From Kibdelosporangium philippinense (GTDB taxonomy: Bacteria > Actinomycetota > Actinomycetes > Mycobacteriales > Pseudonocardiaceae), in NCBI RefSeq assembly GCF_021390435.2, contig NZ_JAJVCN010000001.1, forward strand, positions 2,046,001 through 2,110,000: a DNA stretch of 64,000 nucleotides, in the 5' to 3' direction. Numbering within the stretch: position 1 is the stretch's first letter; the number at the start of each line of letters is the position of its first letter. The notes under the pieces are model-generated. The model was not told the origin of the DNA. It did not search any database and saw nothing but the letters and a program-made list of their open reading frames with translations. Position numbers and translations under genes: made by a program. Shown piece by piece: positions 8,659-17,892 of the stretch.

Positions 8659-11600
8659 TCAGCCGACTGGCAGGACGCGGACGACGTGGCCGAGCGGCCC
8701 GCGGACGGTCTGGCCCTCACAGGCAGCCTCGAAGGACACGAACAGCTCACCCTTCGCCGGCGAGTCGAGGTTCAGCGCGCACTGGTAGATCGGCATGCTC
8801 ACCCGTCCTTCTGGCGCTGCTGTCCAGAGGTAGCCGAGCTGGACTTCCACGGTCTTGCCGTCACAGGACGTATTCGTGGACACGAACCGGTCCGTACCGT
8901 CCACACAGGACATGAGCGGCACTGTGCCTGGCTCGTTCGTCAACGCGAGCACACCGAACGTGCCCTCATACCGATAGTTGTTGGGCACCATGGACGTCGA
9001 CACCGCGTGCTCTTCGATCTTCGGGTGGTAGTACCGCGTCAGCGGTGCGTACCCGAGGACGTACCCGAGCAGCACGTCGACAGTCTTTCCTTCGCAGGAC
9101 GCCTGATTCGAGTCGAACAACTCCTGTCCAGCAACACATCGGTACAGCGGGACAGTGGCCACACCGGTCGGCTGCTCGGGATAGACCCAGCCCAGATCCG
9201 CCAGCTTGCTCTTGCCTTCACACGCCGGGTCGGTCGAGGTGAACGCGTCGGTGCTGTTGCTCAAGCAGCTGTACAGCCGCCGCGTCCCGGGAGCCTGGGC
9301 TGTGAGCATCGCGCCGAGCGAGGTCTCGAAACGATAGCCCGCGGGAACCGCCGGGAACTGGTCGTAGATCGAGTTGCTCGCGTACGCGCTGCGGTGATCG
9401 CCGTTCGTGATGAACCGGCCGAGTTGCCCGCCTGCCGGTGCGGGCCAGCCCGCGCGCTTACGGATCTCGTCAGCGGACACGACGCCGAGGTCGGTGGTGA
9501 CTTCGTCGAGCGCGCCGGAGAACAGGCCCGTCGGGGCGCCGTTCGCCATGGCCCGGCCGAGACTGAACGGACCCCACGCGGCCCACATCAGCACGTTGTT
9601 CTTGGTGCCGACAAGTTCGCCGTCCACGTAAAGCCGCAGCTGCCTGCCCGGATAGTCGTAGACGCCGGTCAGATGCGTCCACGTGTTCAGCGTCGGCGGC
9701 TGCAACGAGTTGGCGTAGATCATCGGCGTTGACGCGGCCTGGTCGGCGTCCTCGCTGGCCGCGCCGAAGATCCAGCGCCCGACTTCCGGCCGGTACTGCA
9801 GGACGAACCCGCTGTTGCGGGTGCCGTCCTGGCTGAGCACGGTGGCCACCCGGTCGGTCCGGCTGAGCTTGGCCCACGCGGCGACCGTGAAGCTGTCCCG
9901 CATTGTCACGCCAGGGCGGCTGCCCGTGGCCGACGAGGCCCCGTCGAACTGGACGGCCTTGCCGATGACACCGGCGGGGAACGTGGCCGTACCGGTCATG
10001 GTCATCTGGCTCTGCGCCCACGACCAGTCCTTCACGGTACCGTCATCGAACCGCCAGTAGCCGTGCAACGCGGGCGGCGCGTCATCGTGTATCCGGCGCA
10101 CTTCCCCGTCGGACAACGCCTTGCCGAAGGCACGCACGTCATCGATGCCGCCAGGGAAGTAGCACTGGTTGCCGGTGCCCCACCTGCAGCGGCCAACGGA
10201 GAACTTGCCTGGGGCCGCCAGCACCGAGACACCGGTCTGCACGCCGGACAGCCCACCGTTGACGTACAAGCGAAGCTGACCAAGCTGCGCGTCGTAGACC
10301 AGAGTCAGATGGCTCCAGCCGCCGATGACAGCCGTTTCGGACGACAGCACGTAGTGGGGCTGGAAATCAGTCCGGTCGACGTTCGGCACGACAGCTCCCC
10401 ACTTCTTCACCGTGGGGTCGTACTGCACGTAGAACGGGCTGATCTGGCTGGCGTCCTGGCCGAACACGGTCACGTACTTCGTGGTGTCCTTCAAGTACGC
10501 CCATGCCGAGACGGAGAAGCTCGCGCCGGTGTTGATTACCGGACCAGCTGTCTCGGCGTACCCCGAGACACCGTCGAGCCAGCTGGTCATGCCGATGCGG
10601 CCGTTGTGCCAGGTCGCGCCCGTGGACAGGGTGGCATTGCGGCCGCGGCCCGAGGAATCCACTGCCGTGGTCCCGGTGTTGTCGTCGAACTTCCAGTGGC
10701 CCAGGTCGGCGACCGGCATGGCTGTCGAGCCCTCCGGCGCCGGATAGCTGTGGTACAGCGCGTAAACCCGGTCAGAGGTCAGTGCGCCGCCGTACATCCG
10801 GACGTCGTCGACCTCGCCGCGCCAATACCCGGTGTACGAGCCTTCCTCCAGCGCCCGGCCGATCTGCAGCCCGCCCGTGGCCTGCCACGGGTTGAGCAGT
10901 GTGCCGTCGTCCTTCCGGTTTCCGTTGACGTACAAGTAGATCGCCTTGGCTGAGGCGTTGTAGACGCCGACAAGGTGCACCCAGCTGTCGTGATCACCGG
11001 GGATCACCTCGACCGCGGCCTTGGTGATCGTGCCGTCCTGCTCGGGCATCTCGAACACCCAGTTGCCGTCAAGGCCGTTGTCGTCGGTGACCAGGCCGAG
11101 CCGGAACTTGCTGAAGGCCCGGTTGTTCCCGCCGTCCAGCGAGACCGCGCTCAGCACGCACCTTGGCGTGCGGTCGGTGTCGCAGTCGTTGCCCGACAGC
11201 TTCACCCAGGACGAGACGGTGAAGCTCGCGTCGGTGCGGACGTCGACTCCGGCCGTGGTCACCACGTCGTCGGTGCCGTCGAGGCGGACCGCGTTGCCGA
11301 CCCGGCCACGGGTGAATCCGGCGCCGTTGGCCAGATTCGCCTGCCGGGCGCCTGCGGAGTCACCGCCGCTGGTGCCGCTGCCCTCGTCGAGAGTCCAGTT
11401 GTGGCCGAGGCTGACGTCGCGCCCGGCCATCGTCTGGATCTCACCGGCGAACAACGTGCGGGTGTACACCGACACGTCGTCGATGGCGCCGTTGAAGTGG
11501 TCGACGTTGCGGCCGTCCCACTTGCCACGGCCGATCTGGAACCCGCCGGTCGCCGCGAATCCGGCGTCGTGCAGCGCCGTCGCGGTCAGCACACCGTTGA

Positions 11601-14160
11601 CGTACAGCTCGATCTGCTTGCGTTCCTTGCTGTACACGCCAGCCAGGTGGGTCCAGATGCCTCGCTGCACAGGCGGACCGGTCGCCTGGTCGCCCGCGAT
11701 GTTGGCGTCGGACTTCATCGCGACGAACGTCCACCGGTCATTGATGGCCCGCAGCATGAACCCGCTGACGGTGGTGCCGTCCTGAGAGAGCACAGTGGAC
11801 TGTTCGCCTGTCTTGTCCAGCCGTGCCCACGCGGTCACCGCGAAGCTCTTGTCCGTGTCCACCGCCTTCGGCGTGCTGATGTGCCCGCCGACTCCGTTCA
11901 GCCGGGCCGCGAGGTCGGTGGGGTCGGGGATGGTCACCTGGCCGGCGCCCCAGTCCGCACCAGCGGCCAGCGTGCCGTTGAGCTTCTTGTTGACGTCGTC
12001 GGGGTTTCCGTCGAGTTTCCAGGTTCCGGCCGTGACTCCGTCCACACTGAGCAGACCGCGCACCTCGTCCTGTGAGATGGCCCGGTTGTACACGCGGACC
12101 TCATCCACCGAGCCAGGTAGCCACTGGTGCGCCTCACCACGCACACGGGCCTGGCCGATGCGGAACGCACGTTTGGCTTGCCACGGCGTGATTCGCGTGG
12201 TTTCACCGATCAGCTCGCCGTCGACGTAGAGCCGGATCTTGCCGGTCGTGGCGTCGTAGGTACCGGCGAGATGCGTCCAGACACCGGCTTGCGGCTGTGG
12301 TTCGGTCCCGACCCAGTCGTAGCCCGTCGGTGTCTGCGCGTCGTCCCTCGGGAACACGAACACCCAGCGATTGCTCTGGTACTGCAGGCAGAACGAGCAG
12401 ATCGACTCGCCGTCCTGGCTCAGCACGGTGTACGTGCCGTTGTCCGCGCGGTCGAGTTTCACTTGCGCCGCAACGGAGAAGCTCTGGTCGGTACGCAGCA
12501 GCGGGGTCGTGGTCGACACCGAGTCGTCGACGCCGTCGAGCTTCACACCGCGCCCGACCGCGCCGTCAGCCGTGAACGCGGCACCGTTTTCCAACACGCC
12601 GTCCGCACCGGTCACCACAGAGTTACGTGCGGTGGTGCCGGAGGTCTCCTCGAACTTGTAGTGCGCCACCTGGACGTTGCTCGAACTGACCGCTGCCGCG
12701 ATCTCGGCCGGGCTGAGCACCCGGTCGTAGAGCTGCACCTCGTCGATCGCGCCCGGCCAGTGGTCGACCCCGGCGTTGCCTCCCCACTTCGTGCGGCCGA
12801 TGCGGACCGGGCCCTCGGCCAACTCCGGCGTGGCGGTGTGGGCCACGCTGCCGGCCAGGCTTCCGTTGACGTACAACCGGACTTGCTTCGCTCCAGGGTC
12901 GTACACCCCGGCCAGATGGGTCCAGGTGTTCAGCTCTGGCATGCCGATCGGCGAGCTCGCGATCTGGACGCCCTTGTCCGACGTCGTCGAGTTCGGCACG
13001 CCGAAAGCCCAGCGTGGGTTGGTGCCGTCGGCTTCGGCTCGATACCAGAGCGCGAAACCTGGGAACAGGGTGCCGTCCTGGCTGACCGCTGCCCTCGCGT
13101 AGTTGTTCTTGGCGAGGTTCACCCAGGCGGAGACGGTGAATCCGCTGGTGTTGCGGATCGTGTTCGGTGCGCTGACGTGGTCGTCGATGCCGTCGAACTG
13201 GGCGGCTGAGCCGATCGCGCCCGTCGCGCTGTAGCCCGTACCGCCTTCGAGCGTGCCGTGGCGGTCGCCGAGGAACGCGGTGTCCTGCGCGTTGCCTTCG
13301 AATGACCACTGTGCCAGCGGGCCGTTGCCCGCGCGGACGTAGAACCGGTAGTCGCGTCGCGGGCTCTTGTGCCCGGCACGGTCCACGCTCTGCACGTAGA
13401 GGGTGCGTGGGCCGTCACCCTCCAGGGGCAAGGTCACCGACACCGATCCGCTGAGGGTTTGTGGCTCGATCTTGGTCGCTGGTTGTTCCTGCCAGCCGTA
13501 GAGGTAGTGGTCGATGTCCGGGACTCCGGCAGCCCCGAAGGTGAAGGTGCCGGGGACGTCGGCACTGCCGTGCCATCTGTTGTCCTCTGGGTACTGCTCG
13601 CTGGTCACGGTTGGCGCCACGTCGACGCCGACGCGGTCGACCACGAAATGCGGCCCCCATGCCCACGGGCTGGAATCGGCCCGGTCGCCGCCCGCCACGG
13701 CCCAGCTCAGGGCCTTGCCGTCCATCCCGGTCAGGTCGAGGGTACGGCTGTGCACCGATCCCGACGGCAGGCCGCTGCGCCACCAGTCGGTGTCCGTGAC
13801 CGTGCCGCTGCTGTCCAGGCGCCAGTTGACATCCAGCGCGTCACCGTCCGGATCGGACAGTGTGGCCATCAGGCGGATGTCCGGGTTACCGATGAACGGC
13901 CAGTCCGCGCAGAACTTGCACGGCGCGGGCAGCGGCGGGTCGGTGCTCAGGCCGGTCGGCAGGCTGGGGTCGCGGTTGTAGGTGATCCACAGGTACATCT
14001 GGGCGGGGTCGTACTTGCGCCACGCGTACTGGTCGTCCCAGTTGCGTGCCTTGAGGAAGTACACCGTCGGCTCGGTCTTCTCCACGTGGTCGAGCGGGAT
14101 GTCGATTCCCGCTTCCTTCCAGCCGGTGTTGCAGGGCGCGGCCCCGTGCACCGACGGCAT
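8659..14160 (-). CDS. Multi-LamG jellyroll protein, 3' portion of a gene split by an in-frame stop
   Basis: The 1833-residue frame carries six laminin-G-like (concanavalin-type) domains, each marked by a (L/F)(D/N)G-x-x-(D/G/S) strand followed by (S/N)F(S/T/A)V(S/A)(A/S)W and an LYVNG-type hairpin. The last roughly 250 residues hold four Cys-pair repeats of the form LYxC...CEGKTV..LGY, interleaved with YYHPK..EH segments that resemble DUF5648 modules. LamG domains usually bind glycans or surface proteins. This frame has no signal peptide of its own and begins inside a beta-domain that starts in the upstream frame. It is in the same reading frame as 14161-15357, separated only by a TGA. An AGGGAA motif 6 bases before the ATG at 14160 could permit reinitiation, but the product would lack an export signal. 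Confidence 0.85.
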   Translation of the reverse strand: MPSVHGAAPCNTGWKEAGIDIPLDHVEKTEPTVYFLKARNWDDQYAWRKYDPAQMYLWITYNRDPSLPTGLSTDPPLPAPCKFCADWPFIGNPDIRLMATLSDPDGDALDVNWRLDSSGTVTDTDWWRSGLPSGSVHSRTLDLTGMDGKALSWAVAGGDRADSSPWAWGPHFVVDRVGVDVAPTVTSEQYPEDNRWHGSADVPGTFTFGAAGVPDIDHYLYGWQEQPATKIEPQTLSGSVSVTLPLEGDGPRTLYVQSVDRAGHKSPRRDYRFYVRAGNGPLAQWSFEGNAQDTAFLGDRHGTLEGGTGYSATGAIGSAAQFDGIDDHVSAPNTIRNTSGFTVSAWVNLAKNNYARAAVSQDGTLFPGFALWYRAEADGTNPRWAFGVPNSTTSDKGVQIASSPIGMPELNTWTHLAGVYDPGAKQVRLYVNGSLAGSVAHTATPELAEGPVRIGRTKWGGNAGVDHWPGAIDEVQLYDRVLSPAEIAAAVSSSNVQVAHYKFEETSGTTARNSVVTGADGVLENGAAFTADGAVGRGVKLDGVDDSVSTTTPLLRTDQSFSVAAQVKLDRADNGTYTVLSQDGESICSFCLQYQSNRWVFVFPRDDAQTPTGYDWVGTEPQPQAGVWTHLAGTYDATTGKIRLYVDGELIGETTRITPWQAKRAFRIGQARVRGEAHQWLPGSVDEVRVYNRAISQDEVRGLLSVDGVTAGTWKLDGNPDDVNKKLNGTLAAGADWGAGQVTIPDPTDLAARLNGVGGHISTPKAVDTDKSFAVTAWARLDKTGEQSTVLSQDGTTVSGFMLRAINDRWTFVAMKSDANIAGDQATGPPVQRGIWTHLAGVYSKERKQIELYVNGVLTATALHDAGFAATGGFQIGRGKWDGRNVDHFNGAIDDVSVYTRTLFAGEIQTMAGRDVSLGHNWTLDEGSGTSGGDSAGARQANLANGAGFTRGRVGNAVRLDGTDDVVTTAGVDVRTDASFTVSSWVKLSGNDCDTDRTPRCVLSAVSLDGGNNRAFSKFRLGLVTDDNGLDGNWVFEMPEQDGTITKAAVEVIPGDHDSWVHLVGVYNASAKAIYLYVNGNRKDDGTLLNPWQATGGLQIGRALEEGSYTGYWRGEVDDVRMYGGALTSDRVYALYHSYPAPEGSTAMPVADLGHWKFDDNTGTTAVDSSGRGRNATLSTGATWHNGRIGMTSWLDGVSGYAETAGPVINTGASFSVSAWAYLKDTTKYVTVFGQDASQISPFYVQYDPTVKKWGAVVPNVDRTDFQPHYVLSSETAVIGGWSHLTLVYDAQLGQLRLYVNGGLSGVQTGVSVLAAPGKFSVGRCRWGTGNQCYFPGGIDDVRAFGKALSDGEVRRIHDDAPPALHGYWRFDDGTVKDWSWAQSQMTMTGTATFPAGVIGKAVQFDGASSATGSRPGVTMRDSFTVAAWAKLSRTDRVATVLSQDGTRNSGFVLQYRPEVGRWIFGAASEDADQAASTPMIYANSLQPPTLNTWTHLTGVYDYPGRQLRLYVDGELVGTKNNVLMWAAWGPFSLGRAMANGAPTGLFSGALDEVTTDLGVVSADEIRKRAGWPAPAGGQLGRFITNGDHRSAYASNSIYDQFPAVPAGYRFETSLGAMLTAQAPGTRRLYSCLSNSTDAFTSTDPACEGKSKLADLGWVYPEQPTGVATVPLYRCVAGQELFDSNQASCEGKTVDVLLGYVLGYAPLTRYYHPKIEEHAVSTSMVPNNYRYEGTFGVLALTNEPGTVPLMSCVDGTDRFVSTNTSCDGKTVEVQLGYLWTAAPEGRVSMPIYQCALNLDSPAKGELFVSFEAACEGQTVRGPLGHVVRVLPVG

Positions 14161-15357
14161 TCAGCGTTCCCTGATGTGTGCGCCGTTGAGCTTGGTGTTC
14201 CACGTCATGCCGTTCCAGATCTGGCCATCGGTGTGGTACAGGTCGTGAATCCGGTCGGCGCAGCCCGAGCTGGAGGTCACCGTGGTCGACAGGGTCGCCC
14301 CCTTGAGCTTCTTGTCCCACAGCCAGCCGGTGTCGTACTGGAAGTACGCCCATCCCTCGCCGATCCCGTTGCACCAGCTGCCACTCGGTGGCAGGTCGCG
14401 CGGGCACTGGCCGACCTGGGCCTTGGAGCCGTCGCCACTGGTGTTCCAGTAGGAGGTGCCCGCGTAGCCGGACAGGACGTTGGCCCACGCCTGCTTGTAG
14501 GCCGTGGTCAGCACCGGGTCGATGGTCACAGGGAACTTCAGCGCCGGGTCGGCGAGGAACTTCTCGTCTGGTTCCATTACCAGGGCTCTGTCCACAACGG
14601 ACACTTTGAAGACGGTGCTCTTGCCCGCGGAGTCCCACATGGACGATGGCGGCGCGGAGAACAGCTCCTTGCCGTTCGCGTCGGTCACGCTCAGCGCGCC
14701 GCTGTCATCGGCCTTGACCGTCAGCCCGTCGGACTCGATCTTCATCCGGATCTGGTGGAGGGCCTGGTTTTTCGCCGCGTCGGCGTTCTTGACGATCAAG
14801 TGCTGCCGGAAACCGTTGCGCTCAGCGAAGATCACCAGATCGGCGCCGGGAAGGACATCTGGGTAGGTCACCTCGTTGGTGGCCACAACGGGCGCGGGAA
14901 GCTCGCCCGGCCAGCTCAACGCGAGGGTCTTGCCGTCGCGGTTCATGGTCACCAAGGGCGCAGTCTTCCCGCCAGGGGACAACGTCAGGTCGCCGTCGGA
15001 GGCCTTTGGCGCGATCCGCCCGTCGGCCCGGCGCTCAAGGGTGGTGTCGATCTTCGCCCAGCTCGCTCCTTTTCGGACCCGGACGGGCACCGGCGTGAGC
15101 TGGGCGGTCATGGTGCCGCCCGGGTTGGCGAACACCGCGCGTGACTGCGTGCGCTTGGCGAGTACTTCCACCGGCGTTCCCTGGCGGTTGGCCGCTGCTA
15201 CCGCCGCGGCGGCATCTGGCGCCTCGGCAACCGGAGCGATCTGCTCTGTGGAAAACGGCGTGCTGCCCGGCATCAGCGTCACCATCGAAGCCGCCATTAC
15301 GGCGACCATCCCGGCGACGAACCGTCTCCGCCAAGGCCTATTCATCCTCAGGTCCAT
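14161..15357 (-). CDS. Signal peptide and N-terminal part of the LamG protein, ended by an in-frame TGA
   Basis: Together with 8659-14160 this forms what was probably one exported protein of about 2230 residues. The 398-residue piece has a basic N-terminus, a hydrophobic signal segment (FVAGMVAVMAASMVTL) and a region common to actinomycete LamG/DNRLRE proteins (SWAKIDTTL, FPVTIDPVL, a domain starting near TSYWNTSGDG). It stops in the middle of that domain at TGA 14161-14163, and the next codon is an in-frame ATG. ATG 15357 is chosen because GGAGG lies 9 bases upstream. The longer GTG start at 15375 would place that binding site inside the coding region. The cause could be a nonsense mutation, a sequencing error or recoding; the sequence alone cannot decide. 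Confidence 0.8.
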   Translation of the reverse strand: MDLRMNRPWRRRFVAGMVAVMAASMVTLMPGSTPFSTEQIAPVAEAPDAAAAVAAANRQGTPVEVLAKRTQSRAVFANPGGTMTAQLTPVPVRVRKGASWAKIDTTLERRADGRIAPKASDGDLTLSPGGKTAPLVTMNRDGKTLALSWPGELPAPVVATNEVTYPDVLPGADLVIFAERNGFRQHLIVKNADAAKNQALHQIRMKIESDGLTVKADDSGALSVTDANGKELFSAPPSSMWDSAGKSTVFKVSVVDRALVMEPDEKFLADPALKFPVTIDPVLTTAYKQAWANVLSGYAGTSYWNTSGDGSKAQVGQCPRDLPPSGSWCNGIGEGWAYFQYDTGWLWDKKLKGATLSTTVTSSSGCADRIHDLYHTDGQIWNGMTWNTKLNGAHIRER

Positions 15358-15915
15358 GCCCTTGCCCCTCCGCACGCGTCACGGGCCGGACACCCGATAT
15401 CGAGGAACGCGTGAAACGTCGGAGATGAGATACCAAGGGCGAACTTCAGCCCGGTTTCACGCTGGCTTCAGCACTTCGATGCGGCTGTGAAAGTGAACGG
15501 GCCACACGAAGGATATCGGGATCGCGAATCCCTGTCATGTCGATCCGTTATCCGGAAGTCCGCATGTCACAGTCCTTTGTGGATTACCGAGCGTGTGAAG
15601 TCCAGGGCTCCGTGTTCGCGACGAGCACTCGCAGGCACTGGTCGCGCACCCAACGTCGCATTGCCCCGGCGGGTTGAGGACCGCACTGTCATCGCCCGAC
15701 CAGCCCCAGAGGCGAGGTGTCGGCCTGCGCCCCGGCCGCCGCCCGGCGTCGAGGGCACGCGCTGCTATCACTGCCTGATGTGCAGGCCCCGGTGCGGGCG
15801 CCCGATCGGAACGTCTCCTTGTTCCTGCCTGGTCAGAGACCGTGAGTGATCAATCGGGTCAGAATTCGGCTAGCCACCTGAAATCACGCCGTCTCGCAAG
15901 GCCACAGGGACGAGC
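15358..15915. other. Intergenic region without a supported gene
   Basis: About 560 bases separate the LamG gene start from the next small frame. It must contain the promoter for the leftward LamG-RHS unit. Open frames on both strands here are rich in Arg, Pro and Cys, have no recognisable domains and no convincing ribosome binding site, so I call none of them. I see no tRNA, hairpin terminator or repeat. Confidence 0.5.
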
Positions 15916-16068
15916 GTGGCCTTGCTGGCCGAGCACCCAGCGACCTGTGGCGCGTTGGCAAGCCTGCTGGGGTGCACCGATCCGTGGCAGGTAGGACCGA
16001 CTGGAGTGGTGCTGCTGGACCGCTACCCGGACACCGCGATAGCGCTGGAGGAATTGATGACCACCTAG
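15916..16068 (+). CDS. Short hypothetical frame, possibly a gene remnant
   Basis: A 50-codon frame from GTG (15916) to TAG encodes a protein-like peptide (starts VALLAEHPATCGAL, ends ALEELMTT) with a codon pattern resembling real genes here. There is no good ribosome binding site. The frame also stays open upstream of the GTG, so this may be the C-terminal end of a lost gene rather than an intact small gene. I do not recognise a family. Confidence 0.25.
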   Translation: MALLAEHPATCGALASLLGCTDPWQVGPTGVVLLDRYPDTAIALEELMTT

Positions 16069-16118
16069 ATTCCCAGGGAGGCCGTAACACGCCGAGCCTG
16101 GGAGACCACATCTGAGAT

Positions 16119-17822
16119 GTGGCGGAACACCCTGGAATGCTGGCGGACCTGACCTACAGCGAGAAAGAGCTGATCAGGTCCGCCCGCCTCGGCCTGTGGT
16201 ACACCGCGAGTGCGCTCGCGCCTGAGGACCTGGTGACCTGCGACGAGCCGGATCACCAGGTCCGTGGCGAAGTCATTCGCGAACTGCTCCTTGGCTGGCA
16301 TGGCGAGGTCGACCCGCGCGGAGTACGCGTCGCCAACGCGCGCATCACCGGCGAGCTGGACGTTCGCTATGTCACGGCATCGGTCGGCCTCTACTTGCGT
16401 GAGTGCGTTGTTGATCAACCGGCGTTGTTCAACAACGCGCGCTTCCCTCGACTCGACATGTCCGGAACTCACGTGCCAGGGCTGGCAGCGACCGGACTGC
16501 GTGTCGACGGCGCATTGCACTTGCGCCAGGGATTCACTGCCACAGGCGTCGGCCAGCGTGGCGCGGTCAATCTCGTGGGTGCGAGCGTTGGCGGCTCCTT
16601 GTCGTTGAGCGGCGCCAGGTTGACCAACGACTCGGGCCCGGCGCTGCATGCGGAGCGAATCACCGTGGACGGAACCATGCGCCTGCGCAAGGGGTTCACG
16701 GCCATCGGAAGCGGCATCGAAGGCGCGGTGAACCTGTCGATCGCGCACATCGGTGGCGTCCTGATGATGCGGGAAGCTCAAATCACCAACACCTCCGGCC
16801 CAGGCCTCCAGGCAGGACAGGTCCGCGTGGACGGTTCGGTGAAGGTACGTGGCGGCGTGGTCATGACCGGGCACGGACACCGAGGCGCGTTGCATCTAGT
16901 GGGTGCTCGCATCGGCGGCTCGCTGTCGATGGAAGGAACCCACCTGGTCAACCCCGATGGCCCCGCCCTGCACGCCGAGCGGCTCAGGGTGGACGACCGT
17001 GTCATCCTGCGCGCAGGATTCACCGCCACCAGCGGCGGGACCGAGTCCTCCCTGATTTTCAAGGGAGCGCACGTCGCCGGTGCCTTGGAGTTCGCCGATG
17101 CCCACCTGGACGGCGCGGGTGAGTTCCTGCTCAATCTGGACAGTGCACAGTGCGCCTACGTTGTCCTGCCTGCGGACTTGATCTGCCCGGACAGCCGGGA
17201 CGGCTGCCCCGGCAAGGCACGGCGGATCTTCGTAGACGGCTTCACGTACACGGACGTGGCCGGTGTCGGCTGGCAGGACTGGTTGCATCTGCTGCGCTTC
17301 CACACCCACACGTATCTGCCTCAGCCGTACCGGCAGCTCGCGGCAACCAGGTCGGCCGCTGGCCACGACGGTGACGCCCGGCGAATCCTGATCACCCAAC
17401 AGCGTGACCACCGTGCTCGCGGCGATGTGGGCGGGCCGATGAGCCGGTTCGCGCATTTCGTGTGGGGTGCGCTCGCCGGATACGGCTATCGGACCAGCCG
17501 GACAGCCGTGGCGCTGGTGCTTGTACTGCTGCTGGCCGCTGGTTTGGGCTGGTGGGCGGGCAATACGCCGACCGGGCCGGCCAGTTTCGCCGCTCAGCGA
17601 CCGACTGGCGGCAGTTGCTCCACTGTGGAGCTTTTCGGCCTTGGCATTGACCGAGGGCTTCCGCTGGCCAGCACCGGCATCCGGGCGAAGTGCGACCTGG
17701 ACACCGCGAGCCAGGCCGGACAGTGGTTCACCATCGGCATCTGGCTGCTCCAGGCGGCTTTGTGGGCGTTGGCGACGTTGGCGCTCGCGGGATATACGGG
17801 CCTGGTTCGCAAGGTCCGGTAA
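16119..17822 (+). CDS. Membrane-anchored protein with 54-residue beta-type repeats
   Basis: Function unknown. The 567-residue product has a soluble N-terminal part built from three near-exact and one degenerate repeat of about 54 residues. Each starts near VDG, contains a GFTATG-type loop, GAVNL, IGGSLS and GPALHAER. The regular alternation of small and hydrophobic residues suggests a stacked beta-solenoid like pentapeptide or bactofilin-type proteins. After a Cys-containing linker there are two transmembrane segments (ALVLVLLLAAGLGWWAG and the C-terminal IGIWLLQAALWALATLALAG) flanking an outward or inward loop. Streptomyces homologues are, as far as I recall, often labelled membrane-associated oxidoreductase, but I see no cofactor motif to support that. 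GTG 16119 is the longest start; ATG 16137 is an alternative. Confidence 0.75.
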   Translation: MAEHPGMLADLTYSEKELIRSARLGLWYTASALAPEDLVTCDEPDHQVRGEVIRELLLGWHGEVDPRGVRVANARITGELDVRYVTASVGLYLRECVVDQPALFNNARFPRLDMSGTHVPGLAATGLRVDGALHLRQGFTATGVGQRGAVNLVGASVGGSLSLSGARLTNDSGPALHAERITVDGTMRLRKGFTAIGSGIEGAVNLSIAHIGGVLMMREAQITNTSGPGLQAGQVRVDGSVKVRGGVVMTGHGHRGALHLVGARIGGSLSMEGTHLVNPDGPALHAERLRVDDRVILRAGFTATSGGTESSLIFKGAHVAGALEFADAHLDGAGEFLLNLDSAQCAYVVLPADLICPDSRDGCPGKARRIFVDGFTYTDVAGVGWQDWLHLLRFHTHTYLPQPYRQLAATRSAAGHDGDARRILITQQRDHRARGDVGGPMSRFAHFVWGALAGYGYRTSRTAVALVLVLLLAAGLGWWAGNTPTGPASFAAQRPTGGSCSTVELFGLGIDRGLPLASTGIRAKCDLDTASQAGQWFTIGIWLLQAALWALATLALAGYTGLVRKVR

Positions 17823-17892
17823 CACAGTCCTCCCCATTGGCTGCACTTGTGGGCGATTCACGTGGATGTCGATCAGTGAGAAGGTGGTCAAC

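Noticed and set aside
15487..15849. 120-codon frame in the gap after the LamG gene
   Set aside because: Arg/Pro/Cys-rich, no domain, no ribosome site; composition fits non-coding high-G+C DNA.
17467..17892. N-terminal extension of the CoxL-like subunit
   Set aside because: It overlaps the membrane-protein gene in another frame and lacks homology; the family start is near 17893.
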